From Hyparrhenia diplandra (taxonomy: Eukaryota > Streptophyta > Magnoliopsida > Poales > Poaceae), in the NCBI GenBank assembly GCA_015847255.1, contig JADLZK010008775.1:434001-498000 (forward strand): a DNA stretch of 64,000 bases. Direction: 5' to 3'. Positions within the stretch are counted from its first letter, which is position 1. Each line of letters starts with the position of its first letter. A model generated the notes under the pieces. It ran no database searches. It saw nothing but the letters and a program-made list of their open reading frames with translations, and was not told the DNA's origin. Position numbers and translations under genes: made by a program. Shown here in pieces: positions 33,540 to 44,706 of the stretch.

Positions 33540-34796
33540 ATGGCCGCCGCCGAGCCGCCGATGGGCTTCTTCGGCATGCTCAGCTTCCGCCGCAGCGCCA
33601 CGGCCGTCGCGTCCTTCGACCCGGCTCAGGACGACGAGCTCCTGGCCCTCGACGCCCTCCAGTCCCACGTCGCCGACCGACTCGCCGCGCTCTCGACGCA
33701 CGCCACGCCGGGCGCCCCGCTCCTCTCCCTCCCGTTCCTCTCCAAGCTCCTCGACGCCGTCGTCTCCTCGGACGCCGCCTTCCGCGGCGTCCTCGCGCTC
33801 GCCCCGTCGCCGCCGCGCTCGCAAGGCCACCCGCCGACCGCCTCGCCGCCGACCTCCTCGACCGCGCCGTCAAGACGCTCGACGTCCTCAACGCGGCCTC
33901 GCTCACGCTCGCCTCGCTCCGGGCCGCGCACCGCGCCCGCGCTCGCCGCCGCGTCATGCCTCCTCCTCGCGCCGTCGCTCCACACCGCGCACCTCGCGCG
34001 CGCGCGCGCAGGGCCATCGCCAGGCTCTTCCCCGCCGCCGAAGACTCCGCGTCCCCGCCGCCGCCAACGCAGCCTCCAAGGCCTACTCCGCGGCCTCGCC
34101 CCCCGCGCGCACCATGCGCGCGCTCTCCTGAGCGTCTCCAAGAACTGGTCCGCGGGGCGACACATGAACGCCATGGCGGCGCACCTCGCGCCGCCGCCGC
34201 AGTCGTCGCCCGCCGCGGCCGCGGCCGGGGCGGGTGCGGGCTTGGCCTGGCGCTCTACACCATGAGCTCCGTCCTCGTCTTCGCCATGTGGGCGCTGGTC
34301 GGCGCGGTGCCGTGCCAGGACCGGGCGTCCGCGGCCAGCAACCCGCCCGTCGCGCCGCCCAAGCAGGCGCAGTGGGCGGCGCCCATGTCCGCGCTCCAGG
34401 AGCGGATCGCGGAGGAGTGGAGGCGCAAGGAGAAGAAGGGCTCTTGCTCCGGCTCCGCGCCCACGGCGGGTCTCCTCGCGGAGATGCAGACCCTGGGCGC
34501 GCGCCGCGCGCGAGCTCAACAGCGTGCTCGAGGAGATCGCCGAGGAACAAGAGGGTGTCGTGGGCGAGGAGCGCGCAAGGGACGTGACGGAGCGCGCCGA
34601 GGAGCTAGCGGCAGCGTGCCGGGCGCTCGAGGACGGGCTCGCGCCGCTGGAGCGGCAGGTGCGCGCCGTGTTCCACCGCGTCGTCGCCTGCCGCGCGGAG
34701 GTCGTCCGCTGCATGGACCTCAGCGCGCGCGCCGGCACTGCCACCACCGCCGCGTCCGCGTCAGGCGTGCCGCCGCAGCACCAGCACTCCTTCTGA
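33540..34796 (+). CDS. ROH1/DUF793 (BPS1-like) protein, single exon
   Basis: The frame starts ATG 33540 (GFFGMLSFRRSATAV) and ends TGA 34796. Family landmarks appear in order: LLSLPFLSKLLDAVVSSDAA, LAADLLDRAVKTLDVLNAAS, SVSKNWSAGRHMNAMAAHL, a hydrophobic segment MSSVLVFAMWALVGAVPCQD, then WAAPMSALQERIAEEWRRKE and a C-terminal helix (VRAVFHRVVACRAEVV). Arabidopsis ROH1 interacts with exocyst EXO70 subunits and affects seed mucilage; the role here is inferred. The landmarks lie in different frames. Shifts fall near 33815, 33935, 34005, 34050, 34130, 34240 and 34510, all in extremely GC-rich DNA. Either the gene is a decayed copy or the sequence has several indel errors. Preserved domain order and intact ends make errors plausible. 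Confidence 0.82.
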
Positions 34797-37047
34797 GTTC
34801 TGAGGTGGGCGGCGATCGTCCATGAACTCCTTGCTTGCTTGCTTGCTTTGGGGGTTGACAAATTATTCTTGCCCCATTGCCCTGTACTGTACCATTCTTT
34901 GATTTCTACTGCTGCCACCTGCCAGTGCTAGTAAAAACCACCTCTTGTTTCTCATGTCCTCCTTCCTGTAGATGAAGAAGAGCCTGTATGTAAAAGCTAA
35001 CATCTTGTTGGGTTAGTTTGTGTGTGTTCTAATTTTATTCTTGTGGATGCTGAAGAGCATAACACAAGAGATTGTCTGTCCATTGTTGTACGATGAGCTA
35101 GAGCTAGCATAGAATTTGTGAATTCTGGTGTTATTACCTCATCGAATCTTGACTGGTTTTTTTTCTTCTGATTCTCATCTCCCCAACGACTAACTGTAAA
35201 GCAATCCAACTGGACCAGCTGCAAGTTGAGGTTGACCTCGCCCCCGCACCGGCCGTGTGCTTTGCTGACTGAATCTTCATTCATTCATTTATTCAGATTC
35301 AGAGGGGCAACTACTGAATATGAGCTCATTTTTATTTTACAATATATCCTGTTGCTTTTTGTCTTTACACCCAATTCAGTCATTCATTCAATTAGAGGGT
35401 CAACTACTGAATATGAACTTAACCTCTCTTTTTTTTTAGTGAGGCTACTATGTTGTTGCTTTTCGTCAGCAAACACAGAGGCATTCCTTGGTGCTGCAAG
35501 TGCAAATGACATGGAATCAAAGGGTTGACTCCGGATGTTGAGGATCAGGGCCTGCACCTAACACTGCACTGACCAAGATTTCCATGGGCAGGGCAGACTC
35601 TCTGAACCTGAAGAGATGTGCAGGCCATTAAGGGGGGCAGCATCGGCTGAGCTGGACATAGCTGTGAGTGAGACGAAGCAGACCTCGTCATGCCCTTTGT
35701 CCATTGTCACCACTCATCTCCTCTCGTATGACTCTATCTGGAGACTAATTCAACTCACTTGTCCCTACCTGCCTGTGCCGGATACTGTAATTTACAACAG
35801 CATTACAGTACATACTGGCTCTAACACAAAGGAATTGAGGCTTTTCGGTTCTTTGAGGGCACCCTTTCATTGTCACTATTATTTTTCTTTTTTTTTAAAA
35901 AAAAACACTTCATTGTCACCACTTTTACAGACTTTGGTGGGTCTCTCACACAAAAAAAAAAAAAAAAAAAAATCATCTTTTAACGTATTTGCATCGAATC
36001 AAAGCAGTACAGTGAAAGACAGCCTGTAGACAGGAGGGAGCATTTGTTTCTTCACCTCTTGAGTGGTTTACAGTTTACTGTGGCTGTTTTTTCTTCTCTC
36101 CTTCCGGGTCGCTTGACCTTCTCTGTATCTAAAGCTTCCTACTGTATCGTTTCAGAAGTAGATTTTCTGCACCCTTGTATTTTGCAGGCTAGCTAAAGTA
36201 TACAGACGCACTTCCGCTAAAAAGACGAACAGCCAGCTAAGGAATGCTCTTCAAGTTGCTGAATCTTTCCATCATTGTCAATGCAAGAGCCTTTAAATCC
36301 TGTCTGTCACTCATCTTTCCATCACATGTATCATGCTGTCACATATGTAGTAGATAGATAATTCCTGTGATCATTACGTGCATTGGGTTCCAGGATGATG
36401 CATTGATGTGTGCTTAGGCTAATACTTACCAAGAACTAAAGCGTGTGTGACTCCTGCTTCTGAATGGGCCTCAGGTCGATTTCAGTAGCAAAGGCATACA
36501 AGCACATCAGTGGCCAAGGCACGGTACATCACGGATTTTGTTGGATCTGGAAGAGTCCTTGCCAGAACAAGCACAAAGTCTTCTGGTTAACCCTGGAAGA
36601 GTGCTTGCCAGAACAAGTAGAAAGTCTTGTTTGGAGGAAGAACATGGACCTCCCAAACTACACTTGTGTGTTGTGTCCTCTGCAACAATAGTGTGGAAGA
36701 ATGCTGATGCATTTGCTTCTGCTTTGCCTCAGACTGTTGGGGCAGGATAAATAAATGTTCAGGTTCTTCCACAGTCAGACATTTTTCAGAACCTTGAGAT
36801 CATTAAAATGCAGTTGAGAGTTCCTTTCTTCATGAAATCTTCATGATAATGTGTTGTTGTTTTTAAGTTGGTCGAATCTAAGATAGTTCGACATAAGGTA
36901 AAACTAGACTACCATTTTCTTAACAGAGATACTAGTACTTTATCATGTGCTGGGCTATCAAACTCAAACAATAAGTTTATTGTTTTAATGACTTCCCAAA
37001 GGAACCAAAGTGAAGGCAGTTTGTTTTAGGAAAGTGAAGGCAGGTAA
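34797..37047. other. ROH1 3' region and spacer
   Basis: 34797-35120 suits a 3' UTR. Two similar blocks, ATTCATTCATTTATTC..CAACTACTGAATATGA near 35280 and again near 35375, form a degenerate duplication. A runs lie at about 35899 and 35949-35969. A 47-bp imperfect tandem repeat (GGAAGAGTCCTTGCCAGAAC) occurs at 36549 and 36596. No gene is recognised. Confidence 0.45.
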
Positions 37048-37796
37048 GGAAAAAGTCCACATTCCTCCCCCAACTATCACGTAGTTCACTTTTTCCTCCT
37101 CAACTTTAAAAACCCGGACAAATCACCTCCCTCAACTTTTCAAACCATGCATTTTTCCTCCCTCAGGTGGTTTCGAAGGTGGTTTTGCAACAGTAACTCC
37201 GGGGGTGCTACAGTAAACCCGGGTTTGCTACAGTGTCCGTTCCTTTGTCTTTTTTTTTTAAAAATTTTTTCGGTTGAATCTTTGAAAAATCATAGAAAAT
37301 CATAGAAAAATCATAAAATAAAAAATCAAGTTTTGTTGGACTCCACATGAGTAGATCTACACAGTGAATATATAATATGATATGCTTTAGTTTAAAAAAA
37401 TAATTATAGAATTTGCAGCTATGAATTCTTTTAATTAATTATATATTCACTGTGTAGAACTTTTGTACTAAAGCATATCATATTATATATTCACTGTGTA
37501 GATCTACTCATGTGGAGTCCAACGAAACTAGTTTTTTTATTTTATGATTTTTCTATGATTTATTATGATTTTTCAAAGATTCAACCGAATTTTTTTTAAA
37601 AAAGAATGGACACTGTAGCAAATCCGGGGTAACTGTAGCAAAACCCGGAGTTACTGAAGCAAAACCGCCTTCAAAACCGCCTGAGGGAGGAAAAAATGCA
37701 TGGTTTGAAAAGTTGAGGGAGGTGATTTGTCCGTTTTGAAGTTGAGGGAGGAAAAATGAATTCGTGATAGTTGAGGGAGGAAATGTGACTTTTTCC
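37048..37796. mobile_element. Mutator-type foldback element, 749 bp
   Basis: A perfect 9-bp duplication GGCAGGTAA flanks the element (37039-37047 and 37797-37805). The whole element is a long inverted repeat with arms of about 300 bp: GGAAAAAGTCCACATTCCTC at left pairs with GAGGAAATGTGACTTTTTCC at right, and AGTAGATCTACACAGTGAAT pairs near the centre. There is no coding capacity. The 9-bp duplication and long arms point to a MULE-derived MITE. Confidence 0.9.
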
Positions 37797-38567
37797 GGCA
37801 GGTAATGTGGCCGCGGACACAAGCATATTTCATCGCCTGTACCCAAGCCCAACCTGCTCTCTAGGCCCCTAGTCAAATTTGCAGGCCCACTTGCTTTGTC
37901 TCTGCAAGTATCACGTGAATACCTGAGTTTAGACTTGAGTCTAGGTATTTGAGTTTTTAATATTTTCTTTTAAATCTATTGTTTCTCTATATATTTTATT
38001 TAAATTGTTTGTTTCTTTTTTTTTCCCAAGGAGGGTTAAATTTGTATTGTTTTCTCTTATTTTATATTCTTTTTATTTCTCTTATGTTAAGTAATTTATG
38101 CCTCCCAGTTTTGAAAAATACTGCTGTTTTTTATTTGTTTCCCATAATTTGGCTTATTTCCATTGTGGAACATTTTTTTGATATAAAGATATAATAATGA
38201 AGTCCTAAATTTTGGGATGGATCGGAACATTTTGTCTCCTGGATGGGGCCTAATACAAGTGAACAATGTTATAAGCTTGTATCAAACTCATGTTACTGTC
38301 TTATAGTGAAAACATTTTTACTCAAATGGGACACATTCTCACTATGAACATCTTTTTTGTCATTTTGATTGTAACTTTTTTTTATTGTGTTGCAATATTA
38401 ACACCCCTGAGTTTTTTAGGGTATAAAACCAAATTCCAATGGAATCCATACTTATTCTCTTGTACAATACATACTTATTCTCTTGTACAATCAGGCCCCC
38501 CCCCCGGTGACTTTCAAAAAAGATCTATGTACGGTGACGATGATGGGCGCATGCCTAGAGCCGTGTT
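37797..38567. other. T-rich spacer
   Basis: T-rich sequence with short open frames of low complexity and a C9 run near 38496-38504. It may include the 3' region of the P450 on the minus strand. No other feature is seen. Confidence 0.4.
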
Positions 38568-41500
38568 TCACCAATCATCATCACGCACGGCTGTGAAATC
38601 CAAGCACTCCGCCATGTCCAACGCGGCGGTTGCGCCACGCCAGCCACACTCTAGACATGCGCCGCATGGAGTGGGGACGATGCGTGCACGGAGTGGTCGC
38701 TTCATGACGGTGGTGAAGTCGACCTTTCCGCCATGTCCACCGCCACGCCGTCCACCGACGGTCGCCACTCCAGTCTCGCACCATCCTCGCAACAAAGTAC
38801 TTCGGCGTGGTGGATGCCGAAGCGAGTAGCCGGGGCACATCCGCCGCCCGGCACCGAAGGGCATCATCTTGATCTCCGGCTTCCCGTGATGTCAACGCCA
38901 CGGCCTCCCCGCCGCCCAGAACCGGCCGGCCGAACTCCCGCGCCGCCGTCCACACCCGCCTCGCCGCGGCCGATCTCCGCCACGGAAGTTCACCGCGCCC
39001 CTCGGCACCGCAGCCGCCGGCGGCGCACCGTCGTCTGCACGCCGGCGGAGCACGGCGGCCCGGTGGGTGTAGGCGAGGGGCCCTCCAAAGACCACGGCCT
39101 TGAGGTACGGCATCGCCTCGACCTTGATGTCGCTGCCGTCGTGCTCGCCGGCATCCCGATCACCTCCTCATGCACCTTAGCCCGCACGTCCGGTGGTTCA
39201 CCAGCCCCGCCATGATCCACTCCACCCAGCGTCACCGCCGTGTCAATCCCGCCCAGTGAGGAACTCGGAGCAGGGAATCATGGGGCCCGAGATTTAGAAC
39301 ACCGAGACGCCCCCCCTCCCCGAGCGCGCCCCACGGGCGACTCGGGGAGGCCCTCCCCCCCGCCGCCGCCGGCCCCCCTCCCCGACAAAGATCTCCGCCG
39401 TCGCCGCCCCCGCCGCTGGCGGCGGCGGCCCGCGGCCCTCCCAATGGGGGTATCCGTCGCAGCCTTCTCCCTTCCTCCTCCCCTCCCCCCCTCTCCACCA
39501 ACCCTTTGTCACCGGCGACTCCGGGCGAGGTCGCCGGCCGGCGAGGCGGATCCGTGGCCCCGGGGGGGCGGATCTAGCTCCTCCACGCCCGGATCCGCGG
39601 GCTCTTCACCGGGAGGCGGTTCCTTGGGAAGATGGGGCGGCGGCCCGCTGCTGCGCCCGCTTGGAGCTCTGAGGTCCGGCTATGGCCTCCCTTGGTTGGA
39701 GGGCTTGTGGAGAGCCCCCTCCCTCCGGCCCGCCGCCCCCCCCGAGCGACCTTGGGGGCCGGCCCGCGGCCGCTTCGGCCTTCCTTGGGGGGGGTGGCTC
39801 TCCGGGCGCCTCCCTTTCCTCCGGCGTCAGCCCTCCCCTGGAAACCATGGGGGCCGGTGGTGGCCATGGCCGGCGGAGGTCGCTTCGCCATCTTGGTGGA
39901 GTGGTCATGCTCGTGGTGGTGCATCGGCGGGCGCCGTGGTGGCGCGTGGCGGGCGGTGTTCGTGGTTCAGGCTTTCGCGCCGTGGTGGGTGAGTGGCGGC
40001 GCAGGTGGTGCGCGACCGCCGTGGTGGCTTGGCCGGGTGGTGCCCGCCGCTCCCCCGCACCGCTCTCCGCGCTCTTGGTCTTGCTCCGGCCGCCAACCTT
40101 CCCGCCCCCTCGGATGACGAGCGGGGGTGAAAATCCCGCCCGGGCTTATAGCCCGGCCGACGGCGGTGGGCCCTGCGTCATCACCTTCCCGAGGGCGTCG
40201 CCCTTAGTTCGTCGTTGGAGCTCGTTGGGGCAAGCGGAATGAAAATCCCCGGTGCTATCCACAACGATGTTGGCATCCGCGGATGTCCATACCTTCCTGA
40301 AGGCTTCGTTGATGCTCCTTGCTTGCCTCCCCGTGCGCGGGTTTTCGTCCACGGCAGCGTTGCGCCGAGTCTTTTCGCACTTCTTGTTTCCTTATCACCT
40401 TGGTTTGTTTGGTTGGTGTTAGTGGTAGCCGTAGTCGTCTATTTGGGCAGTTGCTCTGCCGCTGTTGTTGTTCAGGTAGGTCCTCGCCCGTGGTCCTATG
40501 GGCTCTGGCCCTAAGTGACTCGGAGGTTGGTGTTTGCAGGTGTGTCCTCCTCGCCCGTGGTCTTGAGGGCTTTGGCCTCAGTGACTCGGAGGAGGGATTG
40601 GATTCCATGGTTCTCCTCGCCCGTGGTCCAAGGGCTATGGCCTTTGTGACTCGTGAGGAGCACCGGATTCCAAAGGTCGTTCCGCGAATGCTTTGTCGCC
40701 GAGGTGTTTCGTGGATGCTTTGCCACCGAGTTCGTTACCGGCGGATGCTTCGCCGCCGTGGGGTGCCGGGATGGATGCTTTGCCACCGAGGAGTTCTAGC
40801 GGATGCTTTGCCGTTCTTTGTCATCTACGGTTCCTATCACTACCGCTACCAAGGTGTTGAGGTTTATTTTGTTTTAGGCTCGAAATTTGGGGTTGTTAGG
40901 CGGAGGGTCCCCCACCCCCTCGTGTTTCTTACTTCTTGTTTGTGTTAAGGACTTCGTTGGTAATCCATGGATTACCGCGAATCCTATTGTATCCAATATG
41001 TGTAGGTCTATTGACCATTCTCTTTCGCTTAATGAAAAACGGGCTATATCCCGGTCTCAAAAAAAAAAAAAAGGAACTCGGAGCAGAGGCTGACCATCTC
41101 GGCGTCCGTGAGCGGGCGGTCGCCCTCGTCAGGCACACGCAGCGCGCGGAGCGAATCCGCGTAACACGGCGGGTCGTCGTCCCCGCGTGTGGCGTGGATG
41201 AGAGGGACGAACAGCTCCTCCAGCCTCCGCCGCACCGCGACGTGGGCCTCCCACCGGCCACGGAAGAGCCGCTTGGTGACCGCGGGGAAGAAGGCGAAGA
41301 TGGGGAAGCTGGTGAGCGATAGGATTGCCCGGTGCTGCAGCTTCTCGATCTCGTCCATGGCGTCCTGGCCCAGCCGCGCGCCGAAGCACATGTAGACGAG
41401 GAGCTCGAACATGGCGCGACGGAGGAACGGCCGCAGCGTCACGACACCACCAGCGTCGATGCTTTGCCTCCGTAGGCTGTCGACGAGGCCGTCGCACACC

Positions 41501-41991
41501 CACCGCCTGGCAGGCGCGAAGAGGGCGACGCGGGCGGGCATCAGCGCCTCGGCCGCGAGGTTGCGGCGCACGAGGCGCCAGTAGGCGCCGTAGGGCGAGG
41601 AGCTGATGTCGCGGCCTCCGGCGGTGAAGAGGCGGCCTGGGTCGACGAGCGGCGGGCGGTCGGCGAAGGTGGCACCGCCCTGGACGAGGAGGCTGTGCGC
41701 GAGGCGGCGGTCGGCGACGAAGACGAGCGTGCGCGCGAGTCGGAGCGAGATGACGGGGCCGTAGCGCGCGTGCAGGTCGCGGAGCAGCGGGGCCAGGTCG
41801 AAGATGGAGCGCCGCAGCGCAAAGAACTTGGCGAGGAAGAGCAGCGCCGGCGGGCCCGGTGGCAGGCGGCCGGCGCCGGTCTTGCGGTGGTGGTTCTTCC
41901 GGGTGCGGGCGAGGAGGACGAGGGAGACGAGGGCGATGACGACGGTAGTAGCACAGAGGAGGAACGTGGAGGTGGAGGAGTCCATCTCCAT
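38568..41991 (-). pseudogene. CYP89-type cytochrome P450, disrupted by a retroelement
   Basis: Starts at 41991 with a membrane anchor (FLLCATTVVIALVSLVLLAR), then the Pro hinge RLPPGPPALLF. The N half continues intact to CSEFL at 41072, where the I-helix oxygen-binding motif should follow. A 1.8-kb insert (39274-41071) separates it from the rest, which resumes after the 14-bp duplication with TGR..TAVT, then DVRAKVHEEVIG, EAMPYLKAVV and the heme loop FGAGRRMCPG with its Cys ligand, ending MKRPLRARIVPT. The 3' half changes frame several times. CYP89 enzymes are ER-anchored monooxygenases; Arabidopsis CYP89A9 acts in chlorophyll breakdown, but the substrate here is unknown. The insertion alone predicts a truncated, inactive protein. 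Confidence 0.88.
39274..41071 (+). mobile_element. Non-LTR retroelement lacking reverse transcriptase, inside the P450
   Basis: A perfect 14-bp duplication GGAACTCGGAGCAG lies at 39260-39273 and 41072-41085, and an A run precedes the right copy (41059-41071). The 3' end reads CTTAATGAAAAACGGG and CTATATCCCGGTCTC before the A run, as in plant LINE tails. The 5' 900 bases are extremely GC-rich, like a LINE 5' UTR, and the middle has imperfect GATGCTTTGCCACCGAG repeats near 40690-40810. No reverse transcriptase or endonuclease motif is present, so it is an internally deleted LINE derivative or a retroposed non-coding transcript. Confidence 0.85.
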
Positions 41992-42389
41992 TGCTGGCGG
42001 CGGCGTGGCAGATGAGGGAAGCGACTGGCTGCTGTGGCTGCCGGTGGGCGATGCCTCTGAGTTGATTTCTGCTTGCGACGTTTTTATCGGCGCGGAAACG
42101 CACGGCATTGTCAATCTCTTAAATTGCTGCTGCTCCGTTCTTGTCGTGGGAAGAAATATCTGGTGCACTTGGCAGCATCGTAAGAATAGTGCGTGGTGCA
42201 GATGAGATGGTGCCCGCGTGTGGACTAGAAAAAGCCCAACGACGACGTACCAGGCCCACATCGATAGATAGAGATGTACCATCTCGGCGCACAAGACTTG
42301 TAACGAAATTTGTATCAATAATTAACTAAGTTGTCAAGAGAAGGGGAGATTTATTGTCTCCAACTATCAGAAGCAACCAAGTTATTGCA

Positions 42390-43115
42390 AGGGGATGATA
42401 ACACTAAATATTTTTTCACTTGCAGGCAAATGGGAGACATAGGAAAACTAAAATTACTCAACTTGAACTGGAAGAAGGAATTATTGTTGGGGATACAGAT
42501 CTAAAAGACTATATATCCAAGTACTACAAACGTTTGTTTGGAGCACATTTACATAATTCTTTCTCATTAGACGAGACTTTGAGGCATGATGTACCTCAAG
42601 TGTCGGAAGAGAAGAATGAGTTTTGGTGGCTCTATCCAGGGAGGAGGAGGTCAAACTGGTAATCTTTGATATGAAACATAATAAGGCATCAGGTCCGGAT
42701 GGTTTTCCTGCGGAATTCTACCAATTCTTCTGGGATGTGATTAAGCAGGATCCAATGGGTCTTTTTATGAATTCTATTTGGAGAGGTCTTTTTATGAATT
42801 CTATTTGGAGAGATTGCCTATTCATAGTTTGAATTTTGGGGTACTCACACTTTTACCCAAGATCTCAGAGGCAACTAGAATACAACAATACATACCAATT
42901 TGTCTCCTTAATGTGTCTTTTGAGATTTTCACGAAGGTTTTAAATAATAGATTGTTGAAAGTGGCAGATAAGGTGATAGGTCCTTTTCGGTTGTCCTTTC
43001 TTCCAGGGAGATACATAATGGAAGGGGCAGTGGTCCTTCATGAAAAAAATTCACGAGTTGCATTGGAAAAAATCTGATGGGGTAATCCTAAAGTTGGATT
43101 TTGAGAAAGCCTCTG
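42390..43115 (+). mobile_element. LINE reverse-transcriptase fragment
   Basis: Frames carry the start of a plant LINE reverse transcriptase: GDDNTKYFH, ANGRHRKTKITQLE, KASGPDGFPAEFYQFFWDVI, VLTLLPKISEA, GRYIMEGAVVLHE and LKLDFEKAS, where the sequence breaks off at about 43113 before the catalytic YxDD region. A 27-bp unit (TCTTTTTATGAATTCTATTT) is tandemly duplicated near 42760-42814. Frames shift twice. The fragment is truncated at both ends. Confidence 0.85.
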
Positions 43116-43910
43116 CTTCAAGCCTTGCCCTGCCATGGCCGGCCAGACACAAGCATGCACGGATAAATTTATCTTCTCATGGTTTGGTTTGAGTTTGACT
43201 GATGCAAATCAACAGGCAACAGCTACGATGGTCTTCTCTCGTCTGTTACACTAGAGACAAGACAATGAATCAAGTAGCCGGCTGGTAAGATCCAAAACTG
43301 AACTGACTCAACCCCTCTCATGACTGATGCAAATCAACAGGCACCCAAAGCATCATCTAGCTTGAAGGGAAGGCGCCAAAGCAAAGTACGTTCCTATTCT
43401 TTGCATGGCCACACATGTGTCTGTGTGCTGTGTAACAGTTGGTTGGGTTTGTCTGGAGTTTGATCACTGAATTTAGTATTCATCATCGAAGCAAATGGAG
43501 GTTCACTGAAATGCAGGCATTACATATTCAATTCAGCACTCGACAAGATACTGGGCCGAATAGTTTGTGCGGGCCGGGGCCCAACAGATGCAGGCTAAAG
43601 GTTGTCAAAACTGTCGAAATCGGAGGCCTCTTAAGGTTTGTTTCCCCTAAAAAAAAAAAAGTAAGTCCTGTACAATTTATTTTTTGATTTGATCGCGAGT
43701 CCAAAAATCGTAGAGGCACATAGATAGATACATTACCATCTTGATCTTGACTATAATAATAGTACAAGTGGAAAATCAGACCTCTCTGATTACTTGGGCA
43801 GGTCAAGATTTTATTTTACAACAACCATAAAGATAAATTTGTGATGAGCTCATGTTGAATATGCAACCTAGCTACGCCGACGAGAGAGAGACTAGTCAGA
43901 TATTTTTTTT
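43116..43910. other. Spacer between LINE remnants
   Basis: A 15-base word, GACTGATGCAAATCAACAGG, occurs twice (near 43197 and 43322). No gene or complete mobile element is recognised. Confidence 0.4.
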
Positions 43911-43927
43911 AGATAATGGATATATTT

Positions 43928-44690
43928 AAAATTAGCAGCCACCTCCCGTGAGTATTGATGCTTATTTGGAGAGCTTGGAGTGTGCGAAATAATACGTTAA
44001 AGGGGGGACAGAATATCTCCATTGAAGGTTCTGTGATTTTCCTAAACCGTATATGGATTCCTTACGTGGAAGTGTGTTGGACTGTAACGGTAAAGGAAAA
44101 AGAGGTGTTGTTGCTGCTGGACGCCGAGCTCAGATTGTGAAGGTTCGACCAATGCAGGAGAGATGGATGCCGCCCGGCACTTGGAGCTTTCAAGATCAAT
44201 GTTGATGGGGCCTATATTCCACACACTGGTTTGGCGGCGTTGGGCGTGGTCATCGAGATCATAATGGTGCTGTGCAACTCGCTGCTTGGCGTGTTCTTAA
44301 TAATTGCAGGGATGAAGAAGCGGAAGCTGTTGCTTGCCGGGAGGGTATTATCTTCGCCGCGACGTTGGCCAAACACTCCTATGGTGCTGGAGACGGATTG
44401 TCAGCGGGCGCCAGCGTAGAAGCTGAAGACCGGGCGCAAGATCGATCGACCTCCTGGGCGGTGATCCGAGACGCACCTGACGGACAGGGATGATCTTCAG
44501 AGCTTGGACGTCGTCAAGATTAGTCGTTATAAAAATAATGTTGCTCATGAGCTTGCTCATCATGCTGTTAGTACAGGTCTTAGTCAGGTGTTTTTTTTTC
44601 CTGCTTTTCCAGACTTTGTGTTAGCTCTTGCTTGTAAGGATGTTGCTTAATCTTTAATAAAGTTTGTGTTTCAAAAAAAAAAAAAAAAAA
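43928..44690 (+). mobile_element. 5'-truncated LINE with RNase H end
   Basis: A 16-bp duplication GATAATGGATATATTT lies at 43912-43927 and 44691-44706. The insert encodes RAWSVRNNTLKGG and then, across frame shifts, an RNase H domain (VDGAYIPHTGLAALGVV, VACREGI, VLETDCQRA) and ends TTTAATAAAGTTTGTGTTTC with an A run of about 18 just before the right duplication. This is the 3' part of a plant LINE ORF2. Confidence 0.9.
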
Positions 44691-44706
44691 GATAATGGAT
44701 ATATTT

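Noticed and set aside
33626..34918. Long minus-strand open frame of about 430 residues opposite ROH1
   Set aside because: It is Arg/Ala/Ser-rich low-complexity sequence caused by extreme GC content, and the plus strand carries the conserved ROH1 motifs.
39240..40242. Several long plus-strand frames rich in Gly, Pro and Arg
   Set aside because: They lie in the GC-rich 5' part of the inserted retroelement; overlapping open frames on both strands indicate composition, not genes.
41129..42103. Alternative minus-strand frame of about 324 residues in the P450 region
   Set aside because: It is Pro/Arg-rich and overlaps the clearly conserved P450 frame shifted by one.
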